From NCBI GenBank assembly GCA_025175895.1, contig CM045987.1, positions 107,869,040 to 107,933,039 of the forward strand: 64,000 nt of DNA. The letters are read 5' to 3'. The stretch is from Wurfbainia villosa. Its lineage: Eukaryota > Streptophyta > Magnoliopsida > Zingiberales > Zingiberaceae. The notes under the pieces are model-generated. The model ran no database searches. It was not told where the DNA came from and worked only from the letters and a program-made list of their open reading frames with translations. Both the position numbers and the translations under genes were made by a program. Below are positions 45,685 to 56,498 of the stretch, in pieces (the first letter of the stretch is position 1; every line of letters begins with the position of its first letter).

Positions 45685-46910
45685 TGTTGGGGATCGAAAC
45701 GGTCGGCTAGAGGGGGGTGAATAGCCCTCGTTCGTTGGATGTCATATTTTTCTCGTCTACAAAATGTTAGCGCAAGCGAAATATGAAAATGTAAATACAG
45801 ACAAAGCAAAAGATAAACAAATAATACAAACACCGAGATGTAATGTGGTTCACGGCTACGTCGCTAATTCACGGTCCGATTCATCCACGGTGAATCACTC
45901 CGCAATCTATCCACTAGATCTCTCCTTTGCACAAAGCTAGGTGGAGGTAACCTCTTTACACAAAAACACTCCTCTTACAAATATAATGAAAATAAGCTCA
46001 AGTAAGAGGATGGAAAGCTTTAGGGAAGTTTGGGAGAGTATTAGAGCATAAGCATTAGCCTCCCAAAGCCCCATCCTCTTCCTTTTTATAGAGGAAGAGG
46101 GTTTCTTCCCGTTGACACAGGATCAGTCGACTGATGCCCTCGATCAGTCGACTGGTCCTGTAGCTGTTGCCCAATAATGACCACTTTCCATGTTGGATTC
46201 CATCCAACGACACTGGCATCAGTCGACTGATATTACCATCAGTCGACTGGTGCTCGATCAGTCGAGTCCTCAATGAGGTCGACTCCATTCATGCCGCGCC
46301 GCGGTGCCATCACCGATCGATTACTCCCCATGAGAGCCGATCGAGCCATCACGACCGACCTTTGCGGCAATGACCGATCAACTTGATCCAGCCACATTAG
46401 ACCAGTCGATCGAACCATCGACTTAGAGCAGTCGACTGTAATGACATGGCAGTCGACTGGTGTCGGGAAAACTCATCCGACACTTAGCCAAATGGCCAAG
46501 TTTCACCTACGAGCTACTACCCCTTCCCGGGTTACATTCGCTCACTCTCATCCCTCGTAGTCCCTCGCCTTCGAAGTTCTCTTCGTTCGCGGCCACGTCC
46601 CTCGGCAGCATCAGGCGCATGGCTCTGCAATGCTCCTTCGCATCTCTTGCCTCGAAGTCTACTTCCTCCAGCTTCACTCCAAGCTCCTCGTCCGGCGGTC
46701 TCTCAGATGCTCCAAGCGCACGACTTCTGCAAAGCAATCCTTCACCGACTCAAGGACCGAGTCATGAGATGTGAAACTAGCCATGACTCTATGTGCAAAT
46801 TACTAAGTCTTGCACGACTTCAACGCACATATCAAATCAACATAACAAACTAACTTAAACCCTTTGCCACACACATCAAAACCTTATCATGGCAAGAGAT
46901 TGCCCTAACA
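45685..46910 (-). repeat. 3' LTR of element H
   Basis: Plus view TGTTGGGGATCG...TGCCCTAACA, 1226 bp. Outside 46283-46400 it matches the 5' copy with scattered transitions. Within 46283-46400 the CAGTCGACTG motifs of the 5' copy are replaced by CGATCG types. A minus-strand TATA (CTCTATAAAAAGG) lies near 46086. Confidence 0.93.
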
Positions 46911-46927
46911 ATCTCCCCCTTTTTTAT
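46911..46927 (-). promoter_or_regulatory. polypurine tract of element H
   Basis: Minus strand ATAAAAAAGGGGGAGAT, directly before the LTR. Confidence 0.9.
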
Positions 46928-48183
46928 GTGTGGCAATTCGTTTAAGTTATATAAGAACATTTGATAAAAATTAAATTTCTAAGGAAAGAAAGCATGTAAA
47001 CATAAACATGATATAGCAACATGCAACTCCCCCTTAATCCATGAAACTCTCTTTACAAATTCTCAAAGTAAATTTCTCCCCCTATCATAATTTACTTAAA
47101 CATAATCAATTCTCCCCCTTTGACACCATCAAAAAGATTTACACTAAGTTATAAACTCATAACATCAAGTATAATAGAAGGAAAATACCAAAAATTAGTC
47201 TAAAACCTGAATTCGGCCTTAACTAGTCTGATTTTGAGCCACCCGATCGTAGTTCGGACTACCGATCGTAGCACGCTAATTTCGTAACTTTCGATTTTCA
47301 ATTTAAATGCATTAAAAATTTCAGAAAATTCAAAAAATCATGAAATTTGGGGAACATATTTCTTGTAAGATTCTTTATCAGTGAAAAATATGTCTTCATG
47401 AAAAATCATTATATTTTCACATATTTGCCAAAAATCCAAAAGGTTTAAAAACCACAAGGTTTTTGATCATGTGAGTATCAAGTTTAACACCTAGTTTTGG
47501 TTCCAATTGTTTCAAAACATGAATACATAGATTTTAGATTAAGAAATTGTTTTGAAAACATATGAAATATCCAACCATGATCTTTGGGCAATATGTCTAT
47601 GAATTAAACATAAGTCTTCCCCATGATTGGTCTATTATTGCTATTTTGATACTTTAAATGACCATCTAAATGTCATAGGCATTAGTGGACATTTGTATCA
47701 TCCTAACATCTCACACATGCTAAGTTTTCAATCAAAGTAGCCTATGGTGAGTGTGAGATGTATCCTAGGGGGTATTTGTATATACTTAACCATTATATTC
47801 ATACAATTCTATCAAGGTTAAGTATCACCCTAACATTGTACTTCGTTCCAGTTACATGTATTGCTTAATTAGATTCGCAGGAAATACATGTATTCATTGA
47901 ATTGTTATCATGCATTAGGTATTATATCATGATTATAAACAAAGTATCACCTAAAGCATGATCTACACTTATTTCTCATGATTATGTGCCAAATATCAAA
48001 ATCATAAATCATGATTGCAAACATACATAGCAATTACATTAATCATCATGATTTAAGCATTATTAACTATTTATAGGCACGTTATCATCACCTAACACTA
48101 TTTTAAAATGTTGTCCCGCCATCCTAAGTCAACCAAAATATGATATAGGTCAATTGCATATGGTTGACTACCCTAGGGGTTTT
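46928..48183 (-). other. noncoding 3' spacer of element H
   Basis: About 1.25 kb, homologous to 59880-61000 in element G (shared CAACCATGATCTTTGGGCAATATGTC). CGATCG motifs lie at 47235-47262 where G has CAGTCGA motifs. No coding sense. Confidence 0.7.
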
Positions 48184-48852
48184 CTAACCCTTAAGGATGG
48201 ATTTTGGAACCCAAAATAAGTTCTTGCCTATGGGGTTCACTAGATACTCCTTAGGAATCCATTTCCTAGCTATTACTTTCTTCTTATCTTGTCCCCTAGC
48301 AATTAGGCATTTGTAGGCCTTTTCATTTTTCTTTTCTTTATAACCTAGGCCCTTTTTGTTGAAGCTAGCTCTTTGGCTCCCTATGATCATGTTCAAGGTG
48401 TTGGAGCCTATAGTGAATTTTTCTAGGACTTTTGTCAAGTAATCTACCTTTTCCCTTAGAGCCCTATTTTCATCCATGCATGCATCACTAACATTAAATG
48501 GCATATATTCATGTGAGCATGCATCAACATGGCAAGAAGAAATATTTTCATTTTCATTTAAGCATGCTTTTTCTAACTTCTCTTCTAAGTCCTTAATTTG
48601 ATCTAGCATGCTTTTGTTCTTCTTCTTAGCTCTAAATAAGTCCTTAGTGAGGCTAGAAATCATAGACATAATTTGCTTAGGGGGTAGATTTGTTACCTCA
48701 CTTACCAAATCCTCTTCTTCGGATGAGGAGGATGTAGAGGCTCCCCCTTCACTTGAGCTCTCTCCACTTGAGCTTGATTCTTCATTTTCAGTGGAGGAGC
48801 AATCCAAGTCATCGAAAGCCATCAATGCAAGGTTGGAGTAGACATGCTCTTC
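48184..48852 (-). pseudogene. gag C-terminal part of element H
   Basis: A minus frame of over 210 residues. It has a Ser/Glu-rich acidic stretch, SSLTKDLFRAKKKNKSML, a coiled coil (LDQIKDLEEKLEKACL), LEKFTIGSNTLNMIIGSQRA, and the C-terminal box EYLVNPIGKNLFWVPKS, ending in a stop. It continues the gag at 51951-53009 across element I; the two flanks join in frame when the insert and one TCTTC are removed. Acidic, coiled-coil Gag C-termini suggest particle or partner contacts, an inference. Confidence 0.88.
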
Positions 48853-49091
48853 TGTTTGGGGGAGAATATTTGGGATAATTGGTAAAGGATTTGAGTTAGT
48901 ATTCTAACTCAATTATTTGTTTGGTTTTTGTCAAACATCAAAAAGGGGGAGAGTCCTGGTCAATCGTGACCTGGACCGATTGCACCAACAATCTCCCCCT
49001 TTTTGATGTTTGACAAAAACCAAACAAATAATTGAGTTAGAATACTAACTCAAATCCTTTACCAATTATCCCAAATGTTCTCCCCCAAACA
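48853..49091. repeat. 100-bp inverted repeat at the left end of element I
   Basis: Left arm 48853-48952 and right arm 48992-49091 are complementary at 99 of 100 positions. The 39-base spacer 48953-48991 is the complement of the LTR start at 51341. The left arm is also a direct copy of 51240-51339, the last bases before the PPT/LTR boundary. Confidence 0.92.
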
Positions 49092-49093
49092 TT

Positions 49094-49112
49094 TGGTATC
49101 AGAGCCCGGGGC
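49094..49112 (+). promoter_or_regulatory. primer binding site of element I
   Basis: TGGTATCAGAGCCCGGGGC, perfect tRNA-Met match, immediately after the inverted repeat rather than after an LTR. Confidence 0.9.
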
Positions 49113-49163
49113 TCTTCTACGGATTAACAACCGGGAGCTAAGGTGAAAGGCTAGAGGGTGAAG

Positions 49164-50216
49164 ATGGAATTCCAAGACAAGCTTGGATGGGAAATCAACA
49201 CTCCACCTCCATATGATCCAGAAGATTTTCCGTCATGGAGAGCAAGAATGGAAACATTCTTGATGATGAACATAGAGGATTGGTTCATCCTCATTGAAGG
49301 TCTTGAACCCCCTAGGGATAAGAAGGGGAATGTCCTAAAATTGAAAAAGTGGACCCAAGAGCAACGCCAAAAGCTCAAGACCGAAGTTAAGGTAACGAAA
49401 CTTTTGGAAGATTTAATCCCTAATGATGTTTTGTGCAAGTTAGGGGATTACATGTATGCCAAGGAGCTATGGAGAAAATTGGCAAGATACCATGAGGAGA
49501 GTTCATCCTCAAGTGAAAGTGAGGAATCGGAAGTTGAGATGGAGTCAACTTCCGAATCGGAGAAAGAAGAAGTAGAAGACGTGGAAGAAGCATCTACCTC
49601 TAGGATTGAGGGGGAGAGACCATCCTCTACACCGGAGCAACCTCAAGAAGAGCTCTCAACATCCGATCAAGATGAGGAAGCTCAAAATTCAACTCCGGCA
49701 CCTACCACCACCCTAGGTAACTCAAACACTTTATTTTCAAACAAAAATCATATTATGTGCTTTGAGTGTAGGGAGTATGGGCATTACAAGAGCAAATGTC
49801 CAAAGAGGATCAAGAAAACCCCTCCGGCGCCTAAAAGTCAACAAAAGTCAACGGATGTCGGTTCTCCAAGACAAAAGAGCAAGGAGCATGTCATTTGCTT
49901 CAAATGCCGACTACCGGGTCATTACCGGAGTCAATGCCCAAAGAAGAAGAAGAAGGGGCAAAGGGGAGCATCACAAGTAGGGGGAGCCACTAAGGCAAAC
50001 CCTAAGGTATATTTAAATAATGCTCCGTCTAATTTAAAGCATGCTAGAACTAATTTTAGCAATTGTGGTATGTATCATAAAGAGCATGCTAGAAATAACA
50101 AACATATGTGTTTAGGAGCTAAGAATGTTCACCTTAAGAATAAGGAGAAATTTGGGACTAATGTCCTTAGAAAAACAATACCTAAGAAATCTATTAAATA
50201 TCACCAAGAATCATAA
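49164..50216 (+). CDS. two-knuckle copia Gag of element I
   Basis: An intact frame of about 350 residues. ATG at 49164 (MEFQDKLG) is preferred over an in-frame GTG at 49158. The N-terminal half is UBN2-like: FPSWRARMETFLMM, then MYAKELWRKLARYHEES. Next is a Ser/Glu-rich acidic linker (about residues 112-175), two complete CX2CX4HX4C knuckles (CFECREYGHYKSKC near 195, CFKCRLPGHYRSQC near 245), and a basic Lys-rich tail. The stop falls earlier than in element B, so the C-terminal coil and WVPKS box are lost. It would assemble particles and bind RNA. No pol lies nearby. It is the only gag with both knuckles and an unbroken frame in the window. Confidence 0.88.
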   Translation: MEFQDKLGWEINTPPPYDPEDFPSWRARMETFLMMNIEDWFILIEGLEPPRDKKGNVLKLKKWTQEQRQKLKTEVKVTKLLEDLIPNDVLCKLGDYMYAKELWRKLARYHEESSSSSESEESEVEMESTSESEKEEVEDVEEASTSRIEGERPSSTPEQPQEELSTSDQDEEAQNSTPAPTTTLGNSNTLFSNKNHIMCFECREYGHYKSKCPKRIKKTPPAPKSQQKSTDVGSPRQKSKEHVICFKCRLPGHYRSQCPKKKKKGQRGASQVGGATKANPKVYLNNAPSNLKHARTNFSNCGMYHKEHARNNKHMCLGAKNVHLKNKEKFGTNVLRKTIPKKSIKYHQES

Positions 50217-51326
50217 GGAAAGCTAATATACAAGCTATGTATATTTAGCCAATAAATTATGGTCCAAGATAAGGTTTTGAAAATATTTTAAAATCATTTT
50301 GAAAAACCTTGGTGAAGTCTATCTTTTGATAGCAATCACCATTGATGAAGTTGATACAAAGTAGGGCCAAAACATTGAAAATTTCAATGTTTTTGAACTT
50401 TGTACCAATGTCACTATTTAATAAGTAAAATAATTTTCAAATATTTTTCACCCATTGTATTAGTCATAAGTATTATACGTATCTAATTTCGTGATTTTTC
50501 GTTATACGTATAATTAGTTATGATTTTTTCAAAACTCATTTCTGATTTCTAAAAATCAGGTTTTGATTATCGATCATTGCTTCTCTAGGCATCGGATCGA
50601 TGACAAAGTTGACTCGATCTGACGCTTTATCACTCGATCATTGTTGCCCGTGCGGTCGATGATGGACATCGATCGTAGACAGTCGATCGATAGCGATTTC
50701 GGGTACCCAAAAGTTGTTTAACCCGATTTTAGCTACGGTTATGATCCCTAACCACTCCTAACCCTAGGATATGCTTTGGGAAGCATTATAAAGGGTGAAA
50801 ATCTATTGGATATGGATTAGGAGAGTTGTTTAGGGTTTGTATCAATTCTAAGGTGTGGAAAGTTCAATGTTGAATTTCTAACCTTAGTTTTGATTTAAAG
50901 TTCCTATTGGCTTAGGACTTCCCAAGGACATTGTTGGTGCAATGGTCAAGGGGGAGCAAGCCTTTAGGGGGAGATATCCATCTTGGGATGATGGATGTGT
51001 TTTTCTCCTTGAAGGGGAGAATGTTATCAATTTGGGAAATTGATGGATTTTTAGAAACCCAATTTGGAAATTGGGAGAGTGAATAGGATTGCCTCTCTTG
51101 AGTGATATGGGACTTATCACTAGGAAGATGGTAGGCATCCTAGGTATTTTTAACCAAGGGGGAGATTGTAAGATCTCATTGGGACATGATACATAGACCA
51201 CCTTCGAGAGAAAACCTTTGATGTTAGTCAAGGGGAGAATGTTTGGGGGAGAACATTTGGGATAATTGGTAAAGGATTTGAGTTAGTATTCTAACTCAAT
51301 TATTTGTTTGGTTTTTGTCAAACATC
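50217..51326 (+). other. noncoding 3' spacer of element I
   Basis: Homologous to 14810-15947 of element B. It contains the perfect 11-bp inverted repeat 50472-50514, a stem at 50542-50559 and a CGATCG-rich stretch at 50570-50700. Nothing coding is seen. Confidence 0.75.
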
Positions 51327-51340
51327 AAAAAGGGGGAGAT
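51327..51340 (+). promoter_or_regulatory. polypurine tract of element I
   Basis: AAAAAGGGGGAGAT precedes the LTR start TGTTGGTGCA. Confidence 0.9.
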
Positions 51341-51950
51341 TGTTGGTGCAATCGGCCCAGGTCACGATTGACCAGGACTCGAGTTTGGCTCGAGTGATGT
51401 TTTGATGTGTTTTGATGTTTTGACAAAAACATATGACAATATAATTGTCATGGAAAGTCCAAGTTGGACACTTGGCAGTTGGGAAAGTCCAAGTCCTGAG
51501 TACTTGGCAAATGGAAAGTCCAACATGTGTTGGCAAGGAAAGTCCAAGCATGGGTCTTGGCAAATGGAAAATCCAACATGAGTTGGCAAGGAAAGTCCAA
51601 GCATGGTCTTGGCATGGAAAGTCTAACATGGGTTAGCATTTGAAGTCCAAGGGGTTTAACAGTTACGTATTACTAAGTCAAGTAAAGTCACCGTTTAGCT
51701 TCGTCCAATATCCTTTGTAGACACCGTTAACATGGCCTGTGACAGAAGCACCTGATAGCGATGGATGAAGAAGTCATGGATGACTTGGAGGGATCCGAGA
51801 GGCGTGAGGCTGATGGAGGTGACTAGAAGGCTTAGGTCTAGGCTAAGGGTGGAACTAGCCGTTGTCTCACGACAATAGTGGCATCAGTCGACTGGCACAC
51901 CTCAAACATGAGGTTTTAACTCAAGTATGGTTCCCCCATACTTGCCAACA
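51341..51950 (+). repeat. rearranged 3' LTR of element I
   Basis: It begins like the LTRs of B and C, carries mini-hairpins at 51450-51640, then jumps at about 51852 from GGCTAAGGGTGG to the later AGCCGTTGTCTCACGAC segment. It ends with an inverted piece (about 51895-51946) whose complement is the GCAAGTATGGGGG...CTCATGTTTGAGG segment normally found between them. The last ~540 bp of the normal LTR are absent. Confidence 0.85.
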
Positions 51951-53009
51951 TCTTCTTCATCGGATGATGATGAGGAAGCAAGGTCATCCCATGTCTTTGC
52001 TTTGAATGCCATGACCTTCCCTTTTTCTTTTGCCTTCTTTTCTTCTTCCTTTCTCTTGCTCCCTTCTTCTTCCTCTTTTCTTCTTTCTTTTTCTTCTCTT
52101 CCTTGCTCTTGTTTAGGAGGGGACAATTATCCCTATATGTTCCTCTCCTTGGCAATTGTAGCATATGACTTTCCCCCTTGGTCTTCTACTCCTATCATTG
52201 GATTTATTAAATCGAAAACCTTTTAAAGCACGTCTTACCCTCCTTACCATATATGCTTCTTCCATGCTATCCATGGAGGAGGATGAGGATGCTTCATCAT
52301 CAGAGGAGGAGGGGATTTCCATCTTCTTCTTCCCTTTGTTTGCCATCAAAGCTACTCCTCTTGAAGGTTGGATTCTTAGCTCTTCTTGTATTCCTTCAAG
52401 CCTCGTTTCGTGGAGTTCCATTGTTGAGAAGAACTCCTCCAAGGTGCTCACTTCTAAATTCTTTGAGATATAGAATGAGTCCACCATGGAGCTCCACTTT
52501 GATGACCGGGGAAAGGCATCTATGACCTTCATTACCATATCCCGGTTGGAGAGCTTTTCACCTACACTTGTCAAACCGGTTAGAATTTTCTTAAATCTAG
52601 AGTGTAGAGATTTTACCTTCTCTCCCTTTTCGAGTTTGATATTGGACAATTGGGAGCGAAGGACATCTCTCCTTGCTAGCTTTGCCTCGGATGTGCCTTC
52701 ATGAATCTCTATTAGTTTCTCCCACATTTCCTTGGCGCTAGCACACTCTCCTATCCGGTTGACTTTTTGTTGGGGAAGGACATTGTATAGGTGATGCTTG
52801 GCCTTTGAATTTTCCAAGTATTCTTCTCTTTGCCTCTTGCTCCACCTTGATTTCTCCAATGGCTCCCCATTTTCGTTCCTAGGCAACTCGAAACCGTTTT
52901 CCATAATTAAGAGAATTTCAAAGTCGGTTTTGAAGAATACCTCCATTCTCTTCTTCCACCAAGCGAATTCCCCTTCGAACTTTGGCGGATGAATGTTCGA
53001 GCCGGCCAT
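51951..53009 (-). pseudogene. gag N-terminal part of element H
   Basis: ATG at 53007-53009 (MAGSNIHPPKFEG). The UBN2-like core follows: WWKKRMEVFFKTDFE, ASAKEMWEKLIEIHEGTS, LHSRFKKILTGLTSVGEKLSN and FPRSSKWSSMVDSFYIS. One zinc knuckle starts CYNCQGEEH; a frameshift inside it moves the frame to DNCPLL-type residues and a Lys/Glu-rich tail ending at DEED near 51957. The remaining gag is at 48184-48852. Apart from the knuckle frameshift this is the longest unbroken one-knuckle gag in the window. Confidence 0.9.
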
Positions 53010-53059
53010 CTTTTGATGAAGAGCTTGTTGCGGCGGTTAGTCCGGTGACAAGCAACCTT

Positions 53060-53073
53060 GCTCTGATACCACT
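53060..53073 (-). promoter_or_regulatory. primer binding site of element H
   Basis: Minus strand AGTGGTATCAGAGC, perfect tRNA-Met match beside the 5' LTR. Confidence 0.92.
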
Positions 53074-54306
53074 TGTTGGGGATCGAAACGGCCAGCTAGA
53101 GGGGGGTGAATAGCCCTCGTTCGTTGGATGTCGTATTTTTCTCGTCTACAAAACGTTAGCGCAAGCGGAATATGCAAATGTAAATAAAGACAAAGCAAAA
53201 GATAAACAAACAATACAAACACCGAGATGTAACGTGGTTCACGGCTACGCCGCTAATCCACGGTCCGATTCGTCCACGGTGAATCACTCCGCAATCTATC
53301 CACTAGATCTCTCCTTTGCACAAAGCTAGGTGGAGGTAACCTCTTTACACAAAAATACTCCTCTTACAAATATAATAAAAATAAGCTCAAGTAAGAGGAT
53401 GGAAAGCTTTAGGGAACTTTGGGAGAGTATTAGAGCATAAACATTAGCCTCCCAAAGCCCCATCCTCTTCCTTTTTATAGAGGAAGAGGGTTTCTTCCCG
53501 TTGACACAGGATCAGTCGACTGATGCCCTCGATCAATCGACTAGTCCTGTAGTCGTTGCCCAATAACGGCTGGTTTCCACGTTTGATTCAATCCAACGGC
53601 ACTGGCATCAGTCGACTGATATTACCATCAGTCGACTGGTGCTCGATCAGTCGAGTCCTCAATGAGGTCGACTCCATTCTGTGCCCGTGCACAGTGTCAT
53701 CAGTCGACTGCTCCCCATGAGTAGTCGACTGATCAAGCCATCAGCCGACTGACCTTTGCCGGCAGTCGACTGATCAACTTGATCTAGCCACATTAGTCCA
53801 GTCGATCGAACCATCGACTCAGAGCAGTCGACTGCCATGACATGGCAGTCGACTGGTGTCGAGAAAACTCATCCGACACTTATCCAAATGGCCAAGTTTC
53901 ACCTACGAGCTACTACCCCTTCCCGAGTTACATTCGCTCACTCTCATCCCTCGGAGTCTCTCGCCTTCGAAGTTCTCTTCGTTCGCGGCCACGTCCCTCT
54001 GCGGCATCAGGCGCACGGCTCTGCAATGCTCCTTCGCGTCTCTTGCCTCGAAGTCTACTTCCTCCGGCTTCACTCCAAGCTCCTTGTCCGACGGTCTCTC
54101 GGATGCTCCAAGTGCACAGCTTCCGCAAAGCAATCCTTCACCGACTCAAGGACCGAGTCATGAGATGTGAAACTCGCCATGGCTCCATGTGCGAATTACT
54201 AAGTCTTGCATGACTTCAACGCACATATTAAATCAACATAACAAACTAACTTAAACCCTTTGCCACACACATCAAAACCTTATCATGGCAAGAGATTGCC
54301 CTAACA
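53074..54306 (-). repeat. 5' LTR of element H
   Basis: 1233 bp. It has about a dozen CAGTCGACTG-type palindromes at 53513-53850 and a minus-strand TATA (CTATAAAAAGG) near 53471-53481. The part near 53850-54170 is open in several frames on both strands but has no domain. Confidence 0.93.
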
Positions 54307-55828
54307 ATGAAGTACCTGTAACCACCTTTAGCTGCAACATTGAAAGGGCCACATACATCACTATGTATAAGTCCTAACAAGTCTGTTGCTCTTTCGCTGT
54401 GTCCACTAAAGGGAGTCTTGGTCATCTTGCCTAAAAGGCAAGACTCGCATGTCTCATATGATTCAAAATCAAATGAGTCTAGCAGTCCATCCTTATGGAG
54501 CTGAGATAAGCGACTCTCATTTATGTGACCTAAGCGACAATGCCAGCGATAGGTTTGGTTGAACTCATTTGACTTGAACCTTTTGGTACTTATGTTATAG
54601 ATAGGGCTCTCTAAGTCTAGAAAGTAGAATCCGTTCATTAGAGGTGCACTACAATAGAACATATCATTTAAATAAACTGAACAATATTTGTTCTTTATTA
54701 TAAATGTAAATCCTTTCTTGTCCAAACAAGAAACCGAAATTATGTTCTTAGTTAAGGCAGGCACATAATAACATTCATCTAATTCTAGTACAAGCCCAGA
54801 GGACAGAGATAGATCATAAGTTCCTACAGCAACAACAACAACTCTTGCTCCATTGCCTACTCGTAGGTCCACCTCGCCCTTCGTCAATGCCCTACTATTT
54901 CTCAGCGCCTGCACATTGGTACAAATGTGAGATGCACATCCGGTATCTAATACCCATGATGAAGAAATAGATAGATTGACTTCTATAACATTTATACCTG
55001 AAGTAGAAGTATCACTTCTCTTCTTCTTAAGATCTTCCAGGTAATCTTTGCAGTTACGCTTCCAGTGTCCATCTTCCTTACAGTGGAAGCAAGCCCCTTC
55101 TTTGGCCACCCCTCCTTTGGGTTTCAGTTCTTTGCCTTTGCCCTTAGCTTGGGACTTTCCCTTACCTTTAGGCTTGCCCTTGCCTTTCTTCTTTTGCACC
55201 ATCAAAATGGAGTCAGATTTTCCCTTCTTAAGGTTGAGCTCAGCAGTTCTCAATATGCTGAGCATCTCAGGTAGTGGCTTATCAATTTCATTCATGTTGT
55301 AATTCATGACAAATTGATTGTAACTTTGTGGCAAAGACTACAAGATCAAGTCAGTGGCCAGCTCTTGGCCAAGGGGGAATCCCAATCTCTGTAGGTTTTC
55401 TACGTACCCAATCATCTTGAGTACATATGGACCTACGGGAGTCCCATCTTGCATTTTGGACCCAAACAATGCCTTAGAGACTTCATATCTCTCGTGCCTT
55501 GCTTGTCCTTGATATAGTTGACGAAGATGTTCAACCATATCATGAGCATTCATGAACTCGTGTTGCTTCTGAAGCTCAGAGTTCATGGTTGCGAGCATTA
55601 GACATGACACATCTAATGCATCATCTTGATGCTTCTTGTAAGTATCTTTGTTAGCTCGCGAGGCAGTGGCAGGAGGTGCCTCCGGAATAGGAGATCCAGG
55701 ACGTACAATTTCCTTTCTTGGGTGAGAACGATTCTCAGGTTCCTATACCAGTCCAGGAAATTTGCTCCATTGAGTTTGTCCTTCTCAAGGACAGAACGTA
55801 GAGAGAGAGTGTTCGTGTTTGTCGACAT
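54307..55828 (-). pseudogene. copia gag, protease and integrase N-terminus of E
   Basis: Minus ATG at 55828 (MSTNTNTLSLRSVLEKDKLNG, 20-residue core SVLEKDKLNGANFLDWYRNL). A frame change near 55620 is followed by SCLMLATMNSELQ and VEHLRQLYQGQA (55610-55338), one stop, then 362 residues: LPQSYNQFVMNYN, zinc knuckle CFHCKEDGHWKRNC, protease WVLDTGCASHIC, the integrase zinc region (WHCRLGHIN...CESCLLGK) and the first catalytic Asp in LIHSDVCGPF. It ends at GGYRYFI where element H inserted; the same protein resumes at 45684. Order gag-PR-IN is the copia order. Confidence 0.93.
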
Positions 55829-56498
55829 AGTAATCTACAACATACAATGCAGAGAATTAATATCATATTCCTTTTATCATTTAATTAGGCCTTTAATCAA
55901 ATGATGCTCCCACTAAATTATAGGAATTTTGTAGAATCGAGTTATGGATGTGGTCAAACCACATTACTAGATTCATACAAACTACCTATAATTCCTGCGG
56001 GATAAGATCCATATCATACTAAGCCTTGAGTTAGCTTTAGCTAAATCGCCCAAGACTTAGTATGATCGGTGGGTAACACATTACCGATTACATCTCTATG
56101 CAACTCTTGTTTATAGGATCAAGACCCACATTTACAAAATACCTTGAGTTAGCTTTAGCTAAATCACCCAAGATTTAGTGTAAATGAGATCTTATCCTAT
56201 CTTTCCAACGGATGGAATATGTCTATAGTTCTACTCGATCCAATTGAGTTAACTAGTTTCACTCAATCTAATTGAGCTTACTCTAACCCAAGCCGTGATA
56301 GGCGGGACCAAGATTGTCCCTCCGCACCCTACCAAGATAATATGCATTGCTCTGCTTTGGCAGATTCAACAACTACAAATGATCGAGGTAGTGATGGGTA
56401 TCAAGGACTTGGTAGGCATTTATGAGTTGATTCGATTAAGATCTAATCTAATCGTAATGTGTATCATATACGCATTGAGGCCTTTATTATTCTATACT

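Larger units (their letters stand above)
48853..51950 (+). mobile_element. element I: aberrant gag-only copia, 5' LTR replaced by a hairpin
   Basis: 3098 bp with ends TGTTTGGGGG and CTTGCCAACA and exact duplication TCTTC (48848-48852, 51951-51955). In place of a 5' LTR it has a 100-bp inverted repeat whose loop is the reverse complement of the first 38 bp of its own 3' LTR. Then come PBS, two-knuckle gag, spacer, PPT and a rearranged LTR. It lies in the gag of element H. The PBS, PPT and gag place it with element B. Confidence 0.88.
45685..54306 (-). mobile_element. element H: gag-only copia retrotransposon
   Basis: LTRs 53074-54306 (5') and 45685-46910 (3'), exact duplication ATGAA (45680-45684, 54307-54311), tRNA-Met PBS and PPT. 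It holds one gag, split by element I, and a noncoding spacer; no pol. It is inserted in the integrase coding region of copia E just after GGYRYFI. It is closely related to element G. Confidence 0.95.

Noticed and set aside
46460..46774. Ser-rich ORFs in the LTRs of H (also 53842-54213) and matching frames in G (59507-59704, 63689-63886)
   Set aside because: Open on both strands and in several frames of a GC-richer LTR part; no domain, no start context, different frames win in different copies.
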